From a virus: a stretch of DNA of 64,000 bases. Where the stretch lies: IMG/VR virus record IMGVR_UViG_3300025137_000026, positions 1 through 64,000 of that record; one strand, given 5' to 3'. The notes under the pieces were generated by a model that saw only the letters and a list, made by a program, of their open reading frames with translations, did no database searches and had not been told where the DNA came from. Positions 51,605 through 60,125 of this stretch are shown piece by piece (the first letter of the stretch is position 1; each line of letters begins with the position of its first letter). The translations under genes and the position numbers were made by a program.

Positions 51605-51794
51605 GATTCTCGAGGCGGAGAGCTATAGTCTCTACCCTTTCCAGTATTTGCTCCATTCGTTGTATGCCCTCTTGGCGAGACATTGCGTTATTGGCAACTA
51701 CGTTGATCTTTTCTTCAGCGCTCATTGCTTCCCATTTTGCTTTAGCTTCATCCTCTTCAGGATTAGCTACTTCTTCTTTTTTTTCTTCGCTCAT
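51558..51794 (-). CDS. Acidic coiled-coil protein (78 aa)
   Basis: MSEEKKEEVANPEEDEAKAK, then a coiled coil RMEQILERVETIALRLENLE. ATGA overlap upstream. Function unknown; sits between SSB-proximal genes. Confidence 0.55.
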   Translation of the reverse strand: MSEEKKEEVANPEEDEAKAKWEAMSAEEKINVVANNAMSRQEGIQRMEQILERVETIALRLENLELKQKLQAQGGESE

Positions 51795-51985
51795 ATAGTT
51801 TGTGCGTTTTTTATCAGTTGGTAAACTTTTGACATCGGCATTGTAACCTTGGCTTTCGCAGTTCGACCCTTCGGCTTAAATTCAATCTCATTAGTTTCAG
51901 AGTTTAATGTGACAATCAGGAGACGCCCGTTTCCGTCATCAACGGACGTCTCCCTGCAAATGTTCTTCAGTAACTTAGTTGCCAT
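51791..51985 (-). CDS. Hypothetical protein (64 aa)
   Basis: Start at ATG 51985 in a TAATG overlap with SSB. Beta-rich (NGRLLIVTLNSETNEIEFK) with a short C-terminal helix. May act with SSB given the tight coupling. Confidence 0.55.
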   Translation of the reverse strand: MATKLLKNICRETSVDDGNGRLLIVTLNSETNEIEFKPKGRTAKAKVTMPMSKVYQLIKNAQTI

Positions 51986-52416
51986 TACCAAGGTACATCG
52001 TCGCCAGCAGGATCCTCTACCTTATCGGCAGTCTGAGGCTTACGAGCTTTGGGTTCAGAACGCTGATCAGTTCCTTCGGAACTGATCTCACCTTTAGAGG
52101 TGCTGCCAGATTGAAAACCGAAAGTCATCGGAATGACAATGAACTTAATCTTTTTCTGGGTTTTTCCGTTCTTGTCCTCGTAATGGCTATTGCGAACTTG
52201 TGCGTCGAGGAAAACAGCATCTCCTTTTTTTGCAAACTTGGAAATGTATTCTCCTGCTCCGCGCCAAGCTTCAAAGTCAAAGAAGTGAGCAATTTTCTCA
52301 CCACCTTTCCCTGGGAGATTAACTGCTAAGCTAAATGTCGTGAGAGTAGTCTCACCTATCGTTTTTGTTTCAGGATCAGCCGTGAGGCGTCCTAACCAAT
52401 TTGAATCTGCTTTCAT
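51985..52416 (-). CDS. ssb: Single-stranded DNA-binding protein
   Basis: 143 aa from ATG 52416. OB-fold segment NWLGRLTADPETKTIGETTL, FSLAVN, FFDFEAWRGAGEYISKFAKK and DAVFLDAQVRNSHYEDKNGK match bacterial-type SSB; a Ser/Glu-rich linker ends in the acidic tip DDVPW, the docking peptide for partner proteins. It coats ssDNA in replication and annealing. ATGA overlap with the DnaB gene. Confidence 0.85.
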   Translation of the reverse strand: MKADSNWLGRLTADPETKTIGETTLTTFSLAVNLPGKGGEKIAHFFDFEAWRGAGEYISKFAKKGDAVFLDAQVRNSHYEDKNGKTQKKIKFIVIPMTFGFQSGSTSKGEISSEGTDQRSEPKARKPQTADKVEDPAGDDVPW

Positions 52417-53681
52417 GATAATACTGGGCGTGGTGTGAATTTTTGTATCTTTGGTTTGAAGCAAACTTCCACGTCACCACATCGTCCGTTTCGTTGCTTA
52501 CTTATTGAAATTATTGTTTCGTCAGGATCATCGTTCTTTCTCCATAGAAGGGCGCATAAGTCGGCATCTTGTTCCAATGCACCTGACTCCCTCATATCGG
52601 AAAGACGAGGCTTTCTGTTTAATTCATCTGCCCCTCGGTTTAGCTGACTGAGAAGGATGACTGGAATATTTAATTCCATCGCCAAATTCTTCATGGACCC
52701 TGCGATTTCTGCTACTTGTTGCTCCCTTGGAATCCGTGGGTCTAAAGCAGACATCTTTTGGGCATAATCGACAACGATCATATCTAAGCCTTTTCGCGCA
52801 AATTTCCTAGATTTAGCTCTGACTTGGGCTGAATTAATCATTCCTCGATCATCAATCCAAAAATCTTTACCGCGCATCCAGTGCATTGCTTGCCTGTATG
52901 CATCAACATCCTTTTGGACGGCTGTTTTATCTACTATATAGCCAAGTGGAACTTCGGAGAGATTTGAAACTAGTCTTTGCATCACTGCTTCGGCTTTCAT
53001 TTCTAGGCTGAAAAAGAGGACTTTATTCCCAGTCTTCAATGCATTTAATGCTAACTCACATCCGAAAGCTGTTTTTCCTACTGAGGTTCTAGCTGCTAGA
53101 ACGATAAGGTCTGCTGGTTGCCATCCATTGGTCATCTGGTCGATTCGATGTAACCCTGAAGGTATTCCATTCATTCCACCGCACTCCATCCTTTTTTGAA
53201 TGTCTGCCCACATAGAGTCTATTACCTCATCGGCTTTACGGACTGCATCGGAATTTTCTACTGCAATGGATGTTAGCTCCTTATCAGCCTTCTCCATGAT
53301 TCTCTTTGCTGACTCGTTTTCTCGCAAGGCGTCCTCGATGCCTAATCCAACGAGCCGGAGCTTTCTTTTGTAAAAATCTTCCCTAATTTTCTCGAAGAAA
53401 GAATTATAAGGAGCAGAAGTTTCGCAGGCCTCAGCAATATATTTTGATCTGTCTCTGTCCTCCTGATCATCAAACGACAGCATTATATCAATGTCCATCA
53501 TGTCTGACGGCTCTTCCACAGCTAAAATAGCTTCCCAAAATTTCTGATGGAAAGGTTCAGTAAACCAATCTTTGTTAACCCCAGCGTCCAGGGCATCCGA
53601 AAAATTATTTACATTTTTGCAGACGCAGGATAAAAATCCGCGCTCTGAGGTTACATCACTATTGGTTGTCAGCAAATTCAT
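52413..53681 (-). CDS. dnaB: Replicative DNA helicase, DnaB family
   Basis: 422 aa. N-terminal DnaB domain (about 1-120); RecA-like domain with Walker A AARTSVGKTAFG (about 195), FFSLEMKAEAVMQRLV (about 225), Walker B DMIVVDYAQKMS (about 300), LLSQLNRGAD (about 343), RLSDMRESGALEQDADLC (about 358). It unwinds the phage fork; SSB and a putative loader are its neighbours. Overlaps the upstream loader gene by 23 bp. Confidence 0.92.
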   Translation of the reverse strand: MNLLTTNSDVTSERGFLSCVCKNVNNFSDALDAGVNKDWFTEPFHQKFWEAILAVEEPSDMMDIDIMLSFDDQEDRDRSKYIAEACETSAPYNSFFEKIREDFYKRKLRLVGLGIEDALRENESAKRIMEKADKELTSIAVENSDAVRKADEVIDSMWADIQKRMECGGMNGIPSGLHRIDQMTNGWQPADLIVLAARTSVGKTAFGCELALNALKTGNKVLFFSLEMKAEAVMQRLVSNLSEVPLGYIVDKTAVQKDVDAYRQAMHWMRGKDFWIDDRGMINSAQVRAKSRKFARKGLDMIVVDYAQKMSALDPRIPREQQVAEIAGSMKNLAMELNIPVILLSQLNRGADELNRKPRLSDMRESGALEQDADLCALLWRKNDDPDETIISISKQRNGRCGDVEVCFKPKIQKFTPRPVLS

Positions 53682-54198
53682 CTATGTAAAGTTGGTCTAT
53701 GTCACTAATTGACTTGGCGCTTCTGTATTTATCGAAAACAGGTGGACGCTTATCCTCTGCCCATTCTAGAAATTCATTAAGTGAGACGGTTTCCTTTTTC
53801 GTGGAAGGAACAGGACGCCACTCGGGGTTATTTCTAAGCCAAATAGTTAGGCATGAACCCCAGTGCTTCACAGGGGATTTTCCTACCACCCACCCTTTAC
53901 TCATGTAATGGTCATAAAATAACTCAGCTTTTGGCTCTAAAGGCTCAGCCACCTGACGCTGTTTGAAGTATTCCACTACCTCTTTCTTATCCTTTGGCTT
54001 ATTCCCTTCACCTAGGCTGTCCACATTCTTAGAGCGTCTTTTGCGAGTGGTTGCAGGTTTTGATTTAGGCTGAATGTTTGGCATGTACTGGGCAAAGGCG
54101 GCTAATAATACTTGTGTCCTTTCCATGCCAAACATCTCAGCCATCATGTCCAACCGAACATCAACCGTATCCGTAATTCTAACTTCCATCCGCTTCAT
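53659..54198 (-). CDS. Putative helicase loader / replisome organiser
   Basis: 179 aa from ATG 54198 behind GGAGGAAATTG. The N-terminus MEVRITDTVDVRLDMMAEMF looks ribbon-helix-helix-like; after a basic linker, the domain LFYDHYMSKGWVVGKSPVKH with WGSCLTIWLRNNPEW matches the xYxxxGWxVGKxPMKxW module of phage replication proteins. Its place directly before DnaB supports helicase loading (inference). Confidence 0.6.
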   Translation of the reverse strand: MKRMEVRITDTVDVRLDMMAEMFGMERTQVLLAAFAQYMPNIQPKSKPATTRKRRSKNVDSLGEGNKPKDKKEVVEYFKQRQVAEPLEPKAELFYDHYMSKGWVVGKSPVKHWGSCLTIWLRNNPEWRPVPSTKKETVSLNEFLEWAEDKRPPVFDKYRSAKSISDIDQLYIDEFADNQ

Positions 54199-54613
54199 CA
54201 ATTTCCTCCAAATGAACATAAATACCTGCTGACTCTGCTCGCCTTTTAGTAAACCTTAATACCACAACTTGAGCGTCATCATTCCAAAAGAGGAGCTTCC
54301 CCATAGCGTCTAGAAACATTTTGCACAAATTATCTGCATCAGGTTTCTTCGAATGGTATGCCCATCCCCTTATCTTTATTTCCTTTTTTTCATTAGAGAG
54401 AAAAGGGAAGCTGTAATGTATCGTAAGCCTAAGAGGCCCCTCGCAAGGTTTCTCAGGGACAAACGGCATAAGCAGTGACAAAAAGTCGGCTTCTTGCTGT
54501 TTTCCTTTGGCTGTAGTGAATGAAAATGGCTTTCCATCTTTTTTAACTCCTACTCTTTTTGCCGACTGAGCAGTACTCCGCGGCGGGTTACATTTTACGA
54601 AAAAGGCTTTCAT
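54179..54613 (-). CDS. rusA: RusA-like Holliday junction resolvase
   Basis: 144 aa. The core HSKKPDADNLCKMFLDAMGK followed by LFWNDDAQV and TKRRAESAGIYVHL carries the Asp residues and Lys that define RusA. It resolves branched DNA from recombination-dependent replication. ATGA overlap with the nuclease gene upstream. Confidence 0.85.
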   Translation of the reverse strand: MKAFFVKCNPPRSTAQSAKRVGVKKDGKPFSFTTAKGKQQEADFLSLLMPFVPEKPCEGPLRLTIHYSFPFLSNEKKEIKIRGWAYHSKKPDADNLCKMFLDAMGKLLFWNDDAQVVVLRFTKRRAESAGIYVHLEEIDEADGS

Positions 54614-55692
54614 TCTGCTGAAACGGACTTAGCCTTATCCTTTTGAAACATTACTTGCTCTAGCTTCTGACGAAGGTCTTTTCGGGCATCACCTTTTTTC
54701 TGACCAGTGTATTCTGACCAAATGGTAACTAAGTCCGGCTCCGATATTTTCGTAGCTTTAATAAAGTCCTCGATAGGAAGATTTGCGCTGAAAAGAATTT
54801 TTGATGCCCCCACTGCATCAAACGACGTAGTTTTTCCAGTATTACGCAACCTGTACCCAGGAACATCAACACCAGCCTCAAGACGCCCCTTAAGGGCAGA
54901 TTTAACACTCTTGCCAAAACGCTCAATAAGCCCGACAAGCCCCATCTTTTCAGACAATTCTTCATTTGAAATATTTTCCATATCAATCTCTTTGGTTTCA
55001 TTTTTTAAGTATTCGTAGGCAGTTTGGCAGTGTGCCAATGCCTTGCAGTATTTACATTGTTTCGGGCCGGCAGTAGCTTTGGCATCTTCATCCTCAACTT
55101 TTTCTGCTAGCTCCTGAATTAACTTTTTAAGCATTAAGCCTAAGTCTCGGTGCATAACACCTGTGGTCATCTTGCCCAAAGCAGGTTGTAGTAATGCTAA
55201 TTGAATTACTTGCACCTCGGGGTAATTCTCGAAGATTAGAGTAGCATATACTTGTAGCTGTTTGTTTTTGTGAGCTGGTTCATAAGCACCATACAGCATT
55301 TTGTAGTCAATGATGGAGGCATTCTCTCCGTCAATTTCTAACCGATCAATCTGACCAGAGAGAATGCCATCCTCACCTTTCTCGTCATATAACCATAAAC
55401 GAGGCTCTCTACTAACTACACCACACAACCCAAATTTCTTGGTTACACTTTCTTCCATTCTACGGCACTCTCTAATGATGAACTGATCGCTAGGATCAGG
55501 GATTTCATCAATGTCAGTTCCGTTTTCCATATGCTCATGAAGCATTGTCCCCGTCGTAGCATCAGATGTGTCATAGTCTTTAAATTTCTTACTAGCATTA
55601 AAGCGAGCTAGGCAAAGCATGTTCTCAAAAACAGAACTTCCCGACATCTTGGGAGTTCCCTTCCATGCTCTCTCGTCCTTAGTTATTGCCAT
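54610..55692 (-). CDS. Cas4/RecB-type PD-(D/E)XK nuclease (DUF2800-like)
   Basis: 360 aa. GTMLHEHMEN (His/Glu), LSGQIDRLEID and ASIIDYKMLYGA (D...xYK), QLQVYATLI, and CKYCKALAHC near 215-225, which with an earlier Cys could ligate Fe-S. The layout is that of phage DUF2800/Cas4-like 5'-3' exonucleases. Sits between RusA and the Rad52-type annealing protein, forming an exonuclease-annealase pair. ATGA-type overlap with its neighbours. Confidence 0.75.
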   Translation of the reverse strand: MAITKDERAWKGTPKMSGSSVFENMLCLARFNASKKFKDYDTSDATTGTMLHEHMENGTDIDEIPDPSDQFIIRECRRMEESVTKKFGLCGVVSREPRLWLYDEKGEDGILSGQIDRLEIDGENASIIDYKMLYGAYEPAHKNKQLQVYATLIFENYPEVQVIQLALLQPALGKMTTGVMHRDLGLMLKKLIQELAEKVEDEDAKATAGPKQCKYCKALAHCQTAYEYLKNETKEIDMENISNEELSEKMGLVGLIERFGKSVKSALKGRLEAGVDVPGYRLRNTGKTTSFDAVGASKILFSANLPIEDFIKATKISEPDLVTIWSEYTGQKKGDARKDLRQKLEQVMFQKDKAKSVSAE

Positions 55693-56156
55693 CCTGTAAG
55701 CTCTGCTTTCTTTTCGGAAGTAAGATTCTTAGGTAATGCCCACGAGGGAAGGGTAGGAGGGTTCTCGATTTGGCGATACTTATTCATTTCTACCCACTTC
55801 ACAGGTAAATAATAAAGGTATCTTCCGATTCCCCATCGTACAGCTGCTCTTTTCAATGCATCACTTATTCCGCCCTTTGCACCTTCAATTGCAGAATCTC
55901 CTGCACCATCTGCTTTCCCTATCCATTCACCATCGATGCGAATATATAAAGTGCAAATTAATCTTCCTGAAGAAAATTCCTCGTATGAATCTTTCCAATT
56001 CTCAGGGCCAACTGCTTCATCGAGACGTTTCATAACATCTCTGGCATCAACGTAAGCTAATGCTATGCATTTTGTTTTATCCTTGTTGGTCGATCCTGGA
56101 CGCCAATGAATGACGTTGGCCGCAAAAGGTTCTTTAAATTGCTTTTCTAAACACAT
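55683..56156 (-). CDS. Rad52/22-type single-strand annealing protein
   Basis: 157 aa. WRPGSTNKDKTKCIALAYVD, ARDVMKRLDEAVGPENWKDS, RIDGEWIGKADGAGD and KGGISDALKRAAVRWGIGRY are hallmark blocks of the Rad52/22 annealase family. It anneals complementary ssDNA with SSB and exonuclease. 1-bp overlap with the excisionase-like gene upstream. Confidence 0.85.
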   Translation of the reverse strand: MCLEKQFKEPFAANVIHWRPGSTNKDKTKCIALAYVDARDVMKRLDEAVGPENWKDSYEEFSSGRLICTLYIRIDGEWIGKADGAGDSAIEGAKGGISDALKRAAVRWGIGRYLYYLPVKWVEMNKYRQIENPPTLPSWALPKNLTSEKKAELTGWQ

Positions 56157-56368
56157 TAGCTGATTTCCTCCATAATGGTTAATGCCTCAACTTCAGATTT
56201 GAGGACGCGTTTATTTCGGCTGTATGGAGTGCGAAAACTTTTCAACTTTTTCTTACGAATCAATTCATTAATTGATCGGAAGGAGTCGAATTTTAAGACC
56301 ATAGCAGCTTCGCTAAGGCTTAATGTTTCGTCCAATCTTATTTTTTTATCACCACTTTTTTCACTCAT
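56156..56368 (-). CDS. Excisionase-family (MerR-like) HTH protein (70 aa)
   Basis: Start at ATG 56368 (MSEKSGDKKIRL). LSLSEAAMVLKFDSFRSINE with LIRKKKLKSFRTPYSRNKRV and LKSEVEALTIME is the winged-helix HTH_17 pattern (LSxxEAAxxL...RVxxxEV). Could be an excisionase for the integrase 1.2 kb away or the first regulator of the replication operon. A longer frame would add a hydrophobic N-terminus without a ribosome-binding site. Confidence 0.65.
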   Translation of the reverse strand: MSEKSGDKKIRLDETLSLSEAAMVLKFDSFRSINELIRKKKLKSFRTPYSRNKRVLKSEVEALTIMEEIS

Positions 56369-56475
56369 GCTCAAGGTTTTAGCGGATATTGATTTACAAG
56401 AAAAGAAAAAAAATAGCAAAATGCAAAATAAAATAGCAAACTCTATAATTGAGTGTAATAAAATGATAAAAAGTA

Positions 56476-56505
56476 TTGACATGTTACTTATTTTTACATT
56501 TTTAT
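56476..56505 (+). promoter_or_regulatory. Sigma70-like promoter for the RHH gene
   Basis: TTGACA at 56476-56481 and TTTTAT at 56500-56505, 18-bp spacer, in the 189-bp AT-rich divergent gap. It would start transcription about 45 bp before ATG 56558. Confidence 0.45.
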
Positions 56506-56557
56506 GTGTGAGCTTCTGCCTAAGTATTGCATCAAAAAAACAAACAAACTATGTAAG

Positions 56558-56782
56558 ATGAAAAAAGAATTAGAAAAATCAATCGGAGTTAGAGTTAGCC
56601 CTGAACTCTACTCTAGAATATCAGAACTTTGCGAGAAGTTGGAGGGCATACCAATTAATAATTTCGCGCAAAATTCCATGGAGGTGGCAATTCAATTACT
56701 CACACAACAAGAACCAACGATGCCAAAGTGGATTGCGGTAGGACGCTACGCTTTGGATTTTAAAAAAGGACAAAAACTATAA
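56558..56782 (+). CDS. Ribbon-helix-helix-like regulator (74 aa)
   Basis: MKKELEKSIGVRVSPELYSR then ISELCEKLEGIPINNFAQNS and MEVAIQLL: strand-helix-helix as in CopG/MetJ-type proteins. It diverges from the HTH gene and lies 480 bp from the TACGTA palindrome, so it is a candidate ligand for those boxes. The upstream ATG at 56504 is less likely. Confidence 0.6.
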   Translation: MKKELEKSIGVRVSPELYSRISELCEKLEGIPINNFAQNSMEVAIQLLTQQEPTMPKWIAVGRYALDFKKGQKL

Positions 56783-57097
56783 ATGAAAGAAATTGAAGTA
56801 AAACTACGAGGTGAAACTCGTTATGTTGAATTTGATAAGCCCGTGCTTAGTTTTGATATCCCGACTACGGGGTTTTATCGATCAAGGAATTTTTGGCTTG
56901 GAGTTCTTATTGGAATTTTCATTACAGCTATTTTGATTTTCAAGTTTTTCCCAAATGAGAAAGGAGGAACTTCAGATGTTTACGAGAATCGGATTAATCA
57001 ACTTGAACAAACTAGAAAAATTTATGCCACTAAGCTCAAACAAGAAGGCTGGCATTGGTACAATGGTAAGTGGATAAAAAAACATCCCTCTCCTTAA
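56783..57097 (+). CDS. Single-pass membrane protein (104 aa)
   Basis: Starts immediately after the regulator stop. Residues 36-56 (FWLGVLIGIFITAILIFKFF) form one membrane helix; the C-terminal part is coiled and ends EGWHWYNGKWIKKHPSP. Might be a superinfection-exclusion type protein given its place next to a lysogeny regulator (speculative). Confidence 0.6.
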   Translation: MKEIEVKLRGETRYVEFDKPVLSFDIPTTGFYRSRNFWLGVLIGIFITAILIFKFFPNEKGGTSDVYENRINQLEQTRKIYATKLKQEGWHWYNGKWIKKHPSP

Positions 57098-57588
57098 CAA
57101 TCCTCTCCCTTGTATATATGCTATTCCTTTAATATATATACTTTACTTTATGCTATGCAGGAGAACCTCCTTAATCCCCCCCTATAGTCCCCCCCTTAAT
57201 GGTTCCAGAATCGGCTGAAATCGTGATCAATAAAGGGTTCTTAAATCTTCCAAAAACCTAATTTCCGGTAATGTTACGTAGTGACTACGTAGTGACTACG
57301 TAACATTACCGTAGTCTGACCGGATTATGAGTTAGGTAAATGTACAAAAACAACGGCTAAAGCAGGCCCCCTTTAGCGAACTTAGGAACTTAGCTCTGGA
57401 GTTGGGGTGCAAGTAGCTGATATGAAGTACTTTACGGAAACTGAGCAAAATTGACATTTGGCAGAGAGCTTGACTTCTATGCTTCTATGCTTCTGTGCTT
57501 CTGTGTTGTTTTTTATAACTTGTGATATAGGTATAGCATATAGTTATAGTCATAGATACAGAATCAGACTCAGATTCATACAAATATC
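57098..57588. other. 491-bp intergenic region with C-runs, palindrome and octamer repeats
   Basis: No gene seen. In order: TATATAT tracts (57113-57140), two C7 runs (57176-57182, 57189-57195), the 46-bp palindrome, and four tandem octamers CTTCTRTG-like at 57473-57504. Lies downstream of the membrane-protein gene and beyond the integrase stop, so it is between converging genes. Confidence 0.6.
57266..57311. repeat. 46-bp near-perfect palindrome with three phased TACGTA boxes
   Basis: 22 of 23 base pairs are symmetrical around 57288/57289. TACGTA occurs at 57275, 57286 and 57297, exactly 11 bp apart, the same box and phasing as the array at 44130-44213. Confidence 0.85.
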
Positions 57589-58593
57589 TTAAGGGCATAT
57601 TTTAAAAAAGTCGTTCGCTTCTTCCGGCCCAACTCCTGTATTCAAATAATGTTTGTTGAATACCTTTTCATTGCTGTGTCCCATACACCGCATAGCCCAG
57701 CTTTTACCACCATAAAAATATCCGTAAGTTCCAAATGAATGCCTAGCTCCGTCATGAGGGTAAATTATCCCTGAGGCAACTATTGCTTTCTTTCTATTCT
57801 TCGCAAAGACACGATACCGATTAAGCGGGCCAATTTTGCCCAAACAATGTTTTTTATACTTCCCGATCCAATCCCATAGATTCGGTGGAAGGTCAGTTAG
57901 TTTCCGATTCTTTCGTGTTTTGGAAGACTTACCCTCAATGATAATTAAGTTTTTCTCAGGGTAAAATAATTCCCATTTTAATCGATCCAATTCATAAGGT
58001 CTTATTCCTGCAAAAAAGGAAAGTGCAGTTGCTACTTTATAGCGATCCATTGTGTTAGATAAAAGCTCTGCTGTTTCCTCAGGAGTTAGGATTCCGATTA
58101 ATTCTTCGTCCTCAAACTTAGACTCCCATTTTACTTTGTAGAAATGAGTTTGAGTTAAATCCGATTCATGGCACCAGTTAAGAAAACCACCGACCTCTGA
58201 CCGAGTAGTTTTTCGAGTAGTTTCTGTATTTCCTAAAAGAATATATTCCTTAAAAATCTGCCGTGTGACCTTAGATAATCGAGCGTCCTTCATCCACCTG
58301 ACAAAATGATTACATTTAGTTCTTCTGGAGGTTATTGTAATGGGTCTAGCACCTAGGTCAGATAAGTTATCTAAGTGGTTTTTTAAAGCCGTAGATAGCA
58401 ATATAGCGCTAGGCTCAGACTCTTCATGGTAACCCTCTATGAAAGGTTTTTCTAGTTCACGTTTATATTCGTAAGCTATTTCCCTGGACGAAAGATATTT
58501 TCTTTTTCTTTTTTTTCCAATTTTTAGTTCAACACACCAAGCACTTTCACCTAAATCTTTTTTCCTCTGATCAATGTAGACTCTTATTTTCAT
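57589..58593 (-). CDS. int: Tyrosine integrase adjacent to attP
   Basis: 334 aa from ATG 58593 (MKIRVYIDQRKKDLGESAWC). N-terminal arm-binding-like region, core-binding domain about 90-190, catalytic domain with Arg in SFFAGIRPYELDRLKWE (about 228), HDGARHSFGTYGY (about 287; the second-box His is shifted or replaced by Asp) and MGHSNEKVFNKHYLN with the Tyr. The longer frame to 58710 would cross the CGTGACA repeats and has no ribosome-binding site. It recombines attP with the host tRNA-Phe gene (inference from the adjacent core). Confidence 0.88.
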   Translation of the reverse strand: MKIRVYIDQRKKDLGESAWCVELKIGKKRKRKYLSSREIAYEYKRELEKPFIEGYHEESEPSAILLSTALKNHLDNLSDLGARPITITSRRTKCNHFVRWMKDARLSKVTRQIFKEYILLGNTETTRKTTRSEVGGFLNWCHESDLTQTHFYKVKWESKFEDEELIGILTPEETAELLSNTMDRYKVATALSFFAGIRPYELDRLKWELFYPEKNLIIIEGKSSKTRKNRKLTDLPPNLWDWIGKYKKHCLGKIGPLNRYRVFAKNRKKAIVASGIIYPHDGARHSFGTYGYFYGGKSWAMRCMGHSNEKVFNKHYLNTGVGPEEANDFFKICP

Positions 58594-58700
58594 GCTTTTC
58601 CCGTGACAAAACCCGTGACAAATTTTACGGAAAACAGCTTCCCGTGACAAAATCGTGACAGATTTTTCGCATAACCATATTACACTAGTCAACATAAAAA

Positions 58701-58739
58701 AACACCCCAAGCCCTTTGTTTATAGGGGCTTGAGGTGTT
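58701..58739 (-). terminator. Intrinsic terminator between tRNA core and integrase
   Basis: AACACCCCAAGCCC (58701-58714) pairs with GGGCTTGAGGTGTT (58726-58739), 13 of 14 pairs, followed leftward by TTTTTTTATG. It lies 6 bp beyond the encoded CCA of the tRNA fragment, so in a lysogen it would end the rebuilt host tRNA transcript. Confidence 0.8.
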
Positions 58740-58745
58740 AAAAAG

Positions 58746-58792
<47 letters not shown>

Positions 58793-58866
58793 GTAGTGCT
58801 ATGCCTTATAAATAAAGGCTTTTAGCCTATTCGTGACAATTCGTGACATAGACCTTGCATTATCAA

Positions 58867-59100
58867 ATGCACGAGTTTATTATCAAAAATGTGAAGGATG
58901 AAGAAATATTGGACAGGCTTGAGCCGATTATAAAAGAATACTTTTCTAATTTTTTATTAGTGGGTTTCCACGCTGACACTGGGAAAGTGGGATGCATCGG
59001 TGAAATTGGAAAGGTTGGCTCACAGAGTCGAAGGAGGTTGAAGAGAGTTCATTCAGAAATTCAAATGATGATAAATATAGAAAATGAGAAAAATCCGTAA
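58867..59100 (+). CDS. Hypothetical protein (77 aa)
   Basis: ATG 58867 (MHEFIIKNVKDEEILDRLEP); a TTG four codons upstream is less likely. Ferredoxin-like alternation then a basic stretch KVGSQSRRRLKRVHSE. First gene rightward of attP; overlaps the next by 17 bp. Function unknown. Confidence 0.55.
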   Translation: MHEFIIKNVKDEEILDRLEPIIKEYFSNFLLVGFHADTGKVGCIGEIGKVGSQSRRRLKRVHSEIQMMINIENEKNP

Positions 59101-59476
59101 AGGCTGGGCAGTATTCGATGAGTTCCCTCCTATTTTTGTAAGGCTACTTGCTAGGGAAAGAATTTTAAATAGTAACGGAAAAACGAGTGTTGTTAGAGTT
59201 TTATCTGACGAAGAAATTGCAATCAACTCAGAGCTAGACATTGACCGAGTTAAGAGTCTTAGCTCGAGGCACAACTGGAATGATGTGGAAGTAGGTGAAG
59301 CTAAGAGTTTCTGTCTAGGGTGCAATTTTGATTTATTTGACTGGCAGGTACGAAACTCAGCCTACGCTTTAGCTTCTAATGGCAGCTTTGCTTATCTTCG
59401 ATCTAGTTCGGATTGGGGCAAAAAGTATAAGCCAATGTTAATGTCTTTTTTCAATGCCCAGACGCAGAAAGTATAG
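59084..59476 (+). CDS. Conserved-type phage protein before terminase (130 aa)
   Basis: FPPIFVRLLARERI, LSDEEIAINSELDIDRVKSL and SSRHNWNDVEVGEAKSFCLG then AYLRSSSDWGKK: an HTH-like middle segment (EEIAINSELDIDRVKSLS) in a protein placed directly before the small terminase. I have seen this arrangement as a conserved unknown in related phages. A regulatory or packaging role is possible. Confidence 0.55.
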   Translation: MRKIRKGWAVFDEFPPIFVRLLARERILNSNGKTSVVRVLSDEEIAINSELDIDRVKSLSSRHNWNDVEVGEAKSFCLGCNFDLFDWQVRNSAYALASNGSFAYLRSSSDWGKKYKPMLMSFFNAQTQKV

Positions 59477-60125
59477 CACCGATGAGCTGGCTACCCTCAT
59501 GCGTAAGCATGATGGAAACTACGGATCGGCATCTAAGGAATTAGGTATAGGTGAGCATAACCTTCGTGAGAAGGTGAGGCGTGACCCGAAGCTTAAAGCT
59601 TTATGGCAGGTTGCTGGAGAGCAAGGTCATGCTCCAACCGAAGTTGAGTTAATGGCTAGATCGGAACCGCCGGAAGCTCCAAGCCATAAGGATTTTATTG
59701 GAGCTTTAAAGAAAAACGGCAAAGAAGTCTTCATGAACGATATCGAAGGGATGCTTAAAAATCCTGACAATATTGAGAAGCTAAAAGTATTTGAGAACTT
59801 ACAGGGAGGTATAGGACGCTTGATGTCCAATGCCCTAGAGGTAACACAAAAGATTGCGATTCGTCAGAATATGGCTTTGTTCGAGGTAGCAGAGAAATTA
59901 AGGGACGATATCTCTGGCGGTGGATTAGATCCTGAGGAAGAATTATTAAGGACTAAATTATTTCTTCAAACGGCTGAGCAACAAGGCAAGTTTTACGACA
60001 GGTTGCTACATGGGTTGGATTTAATGATTAAGATGTCCGAAAAAGACAAAAAGGAAGATAAGCGTAAGCCTGGGTTCAGACCACTCAAAGAAATGCAAGC
60101 AGATGCCAAGGCTGAAGAAGATTGA
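59454..60125 (+). CDS. Terminase small subunit (candidate)
   Basis: 223 aa. Residues 1-50 (RKYSTDELATLMRKHDGNYG, SASKELGIGEHNLREKVRRD) form an HTH of the type used by small terminases to bind pac/cos DNA; the middle is helical and the end basic. It overlaps the large subunit by 23 bp, the usual TerS-TerL order. Confidence 0.7.
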   Translation: MPRRRKYSTDELATLMRKHDGNYGSASKELGIGEHNLREKVRRDPKLKALWQVAGEQGHAPTEVELMARSEPPEAPSHKDFIGALKKNGKEVFMNDIEGMLKNPDNIEKLKVFENLQGGIGRLMSNALEVTQKIAIRQNMALFEVAEKLRDDISGGGLDPEEELLRTKLFLQTAEQQGKFYDRLLHGLDLMIKMSEKDKKEDKRKPGFRPLKEMQADAKAEED

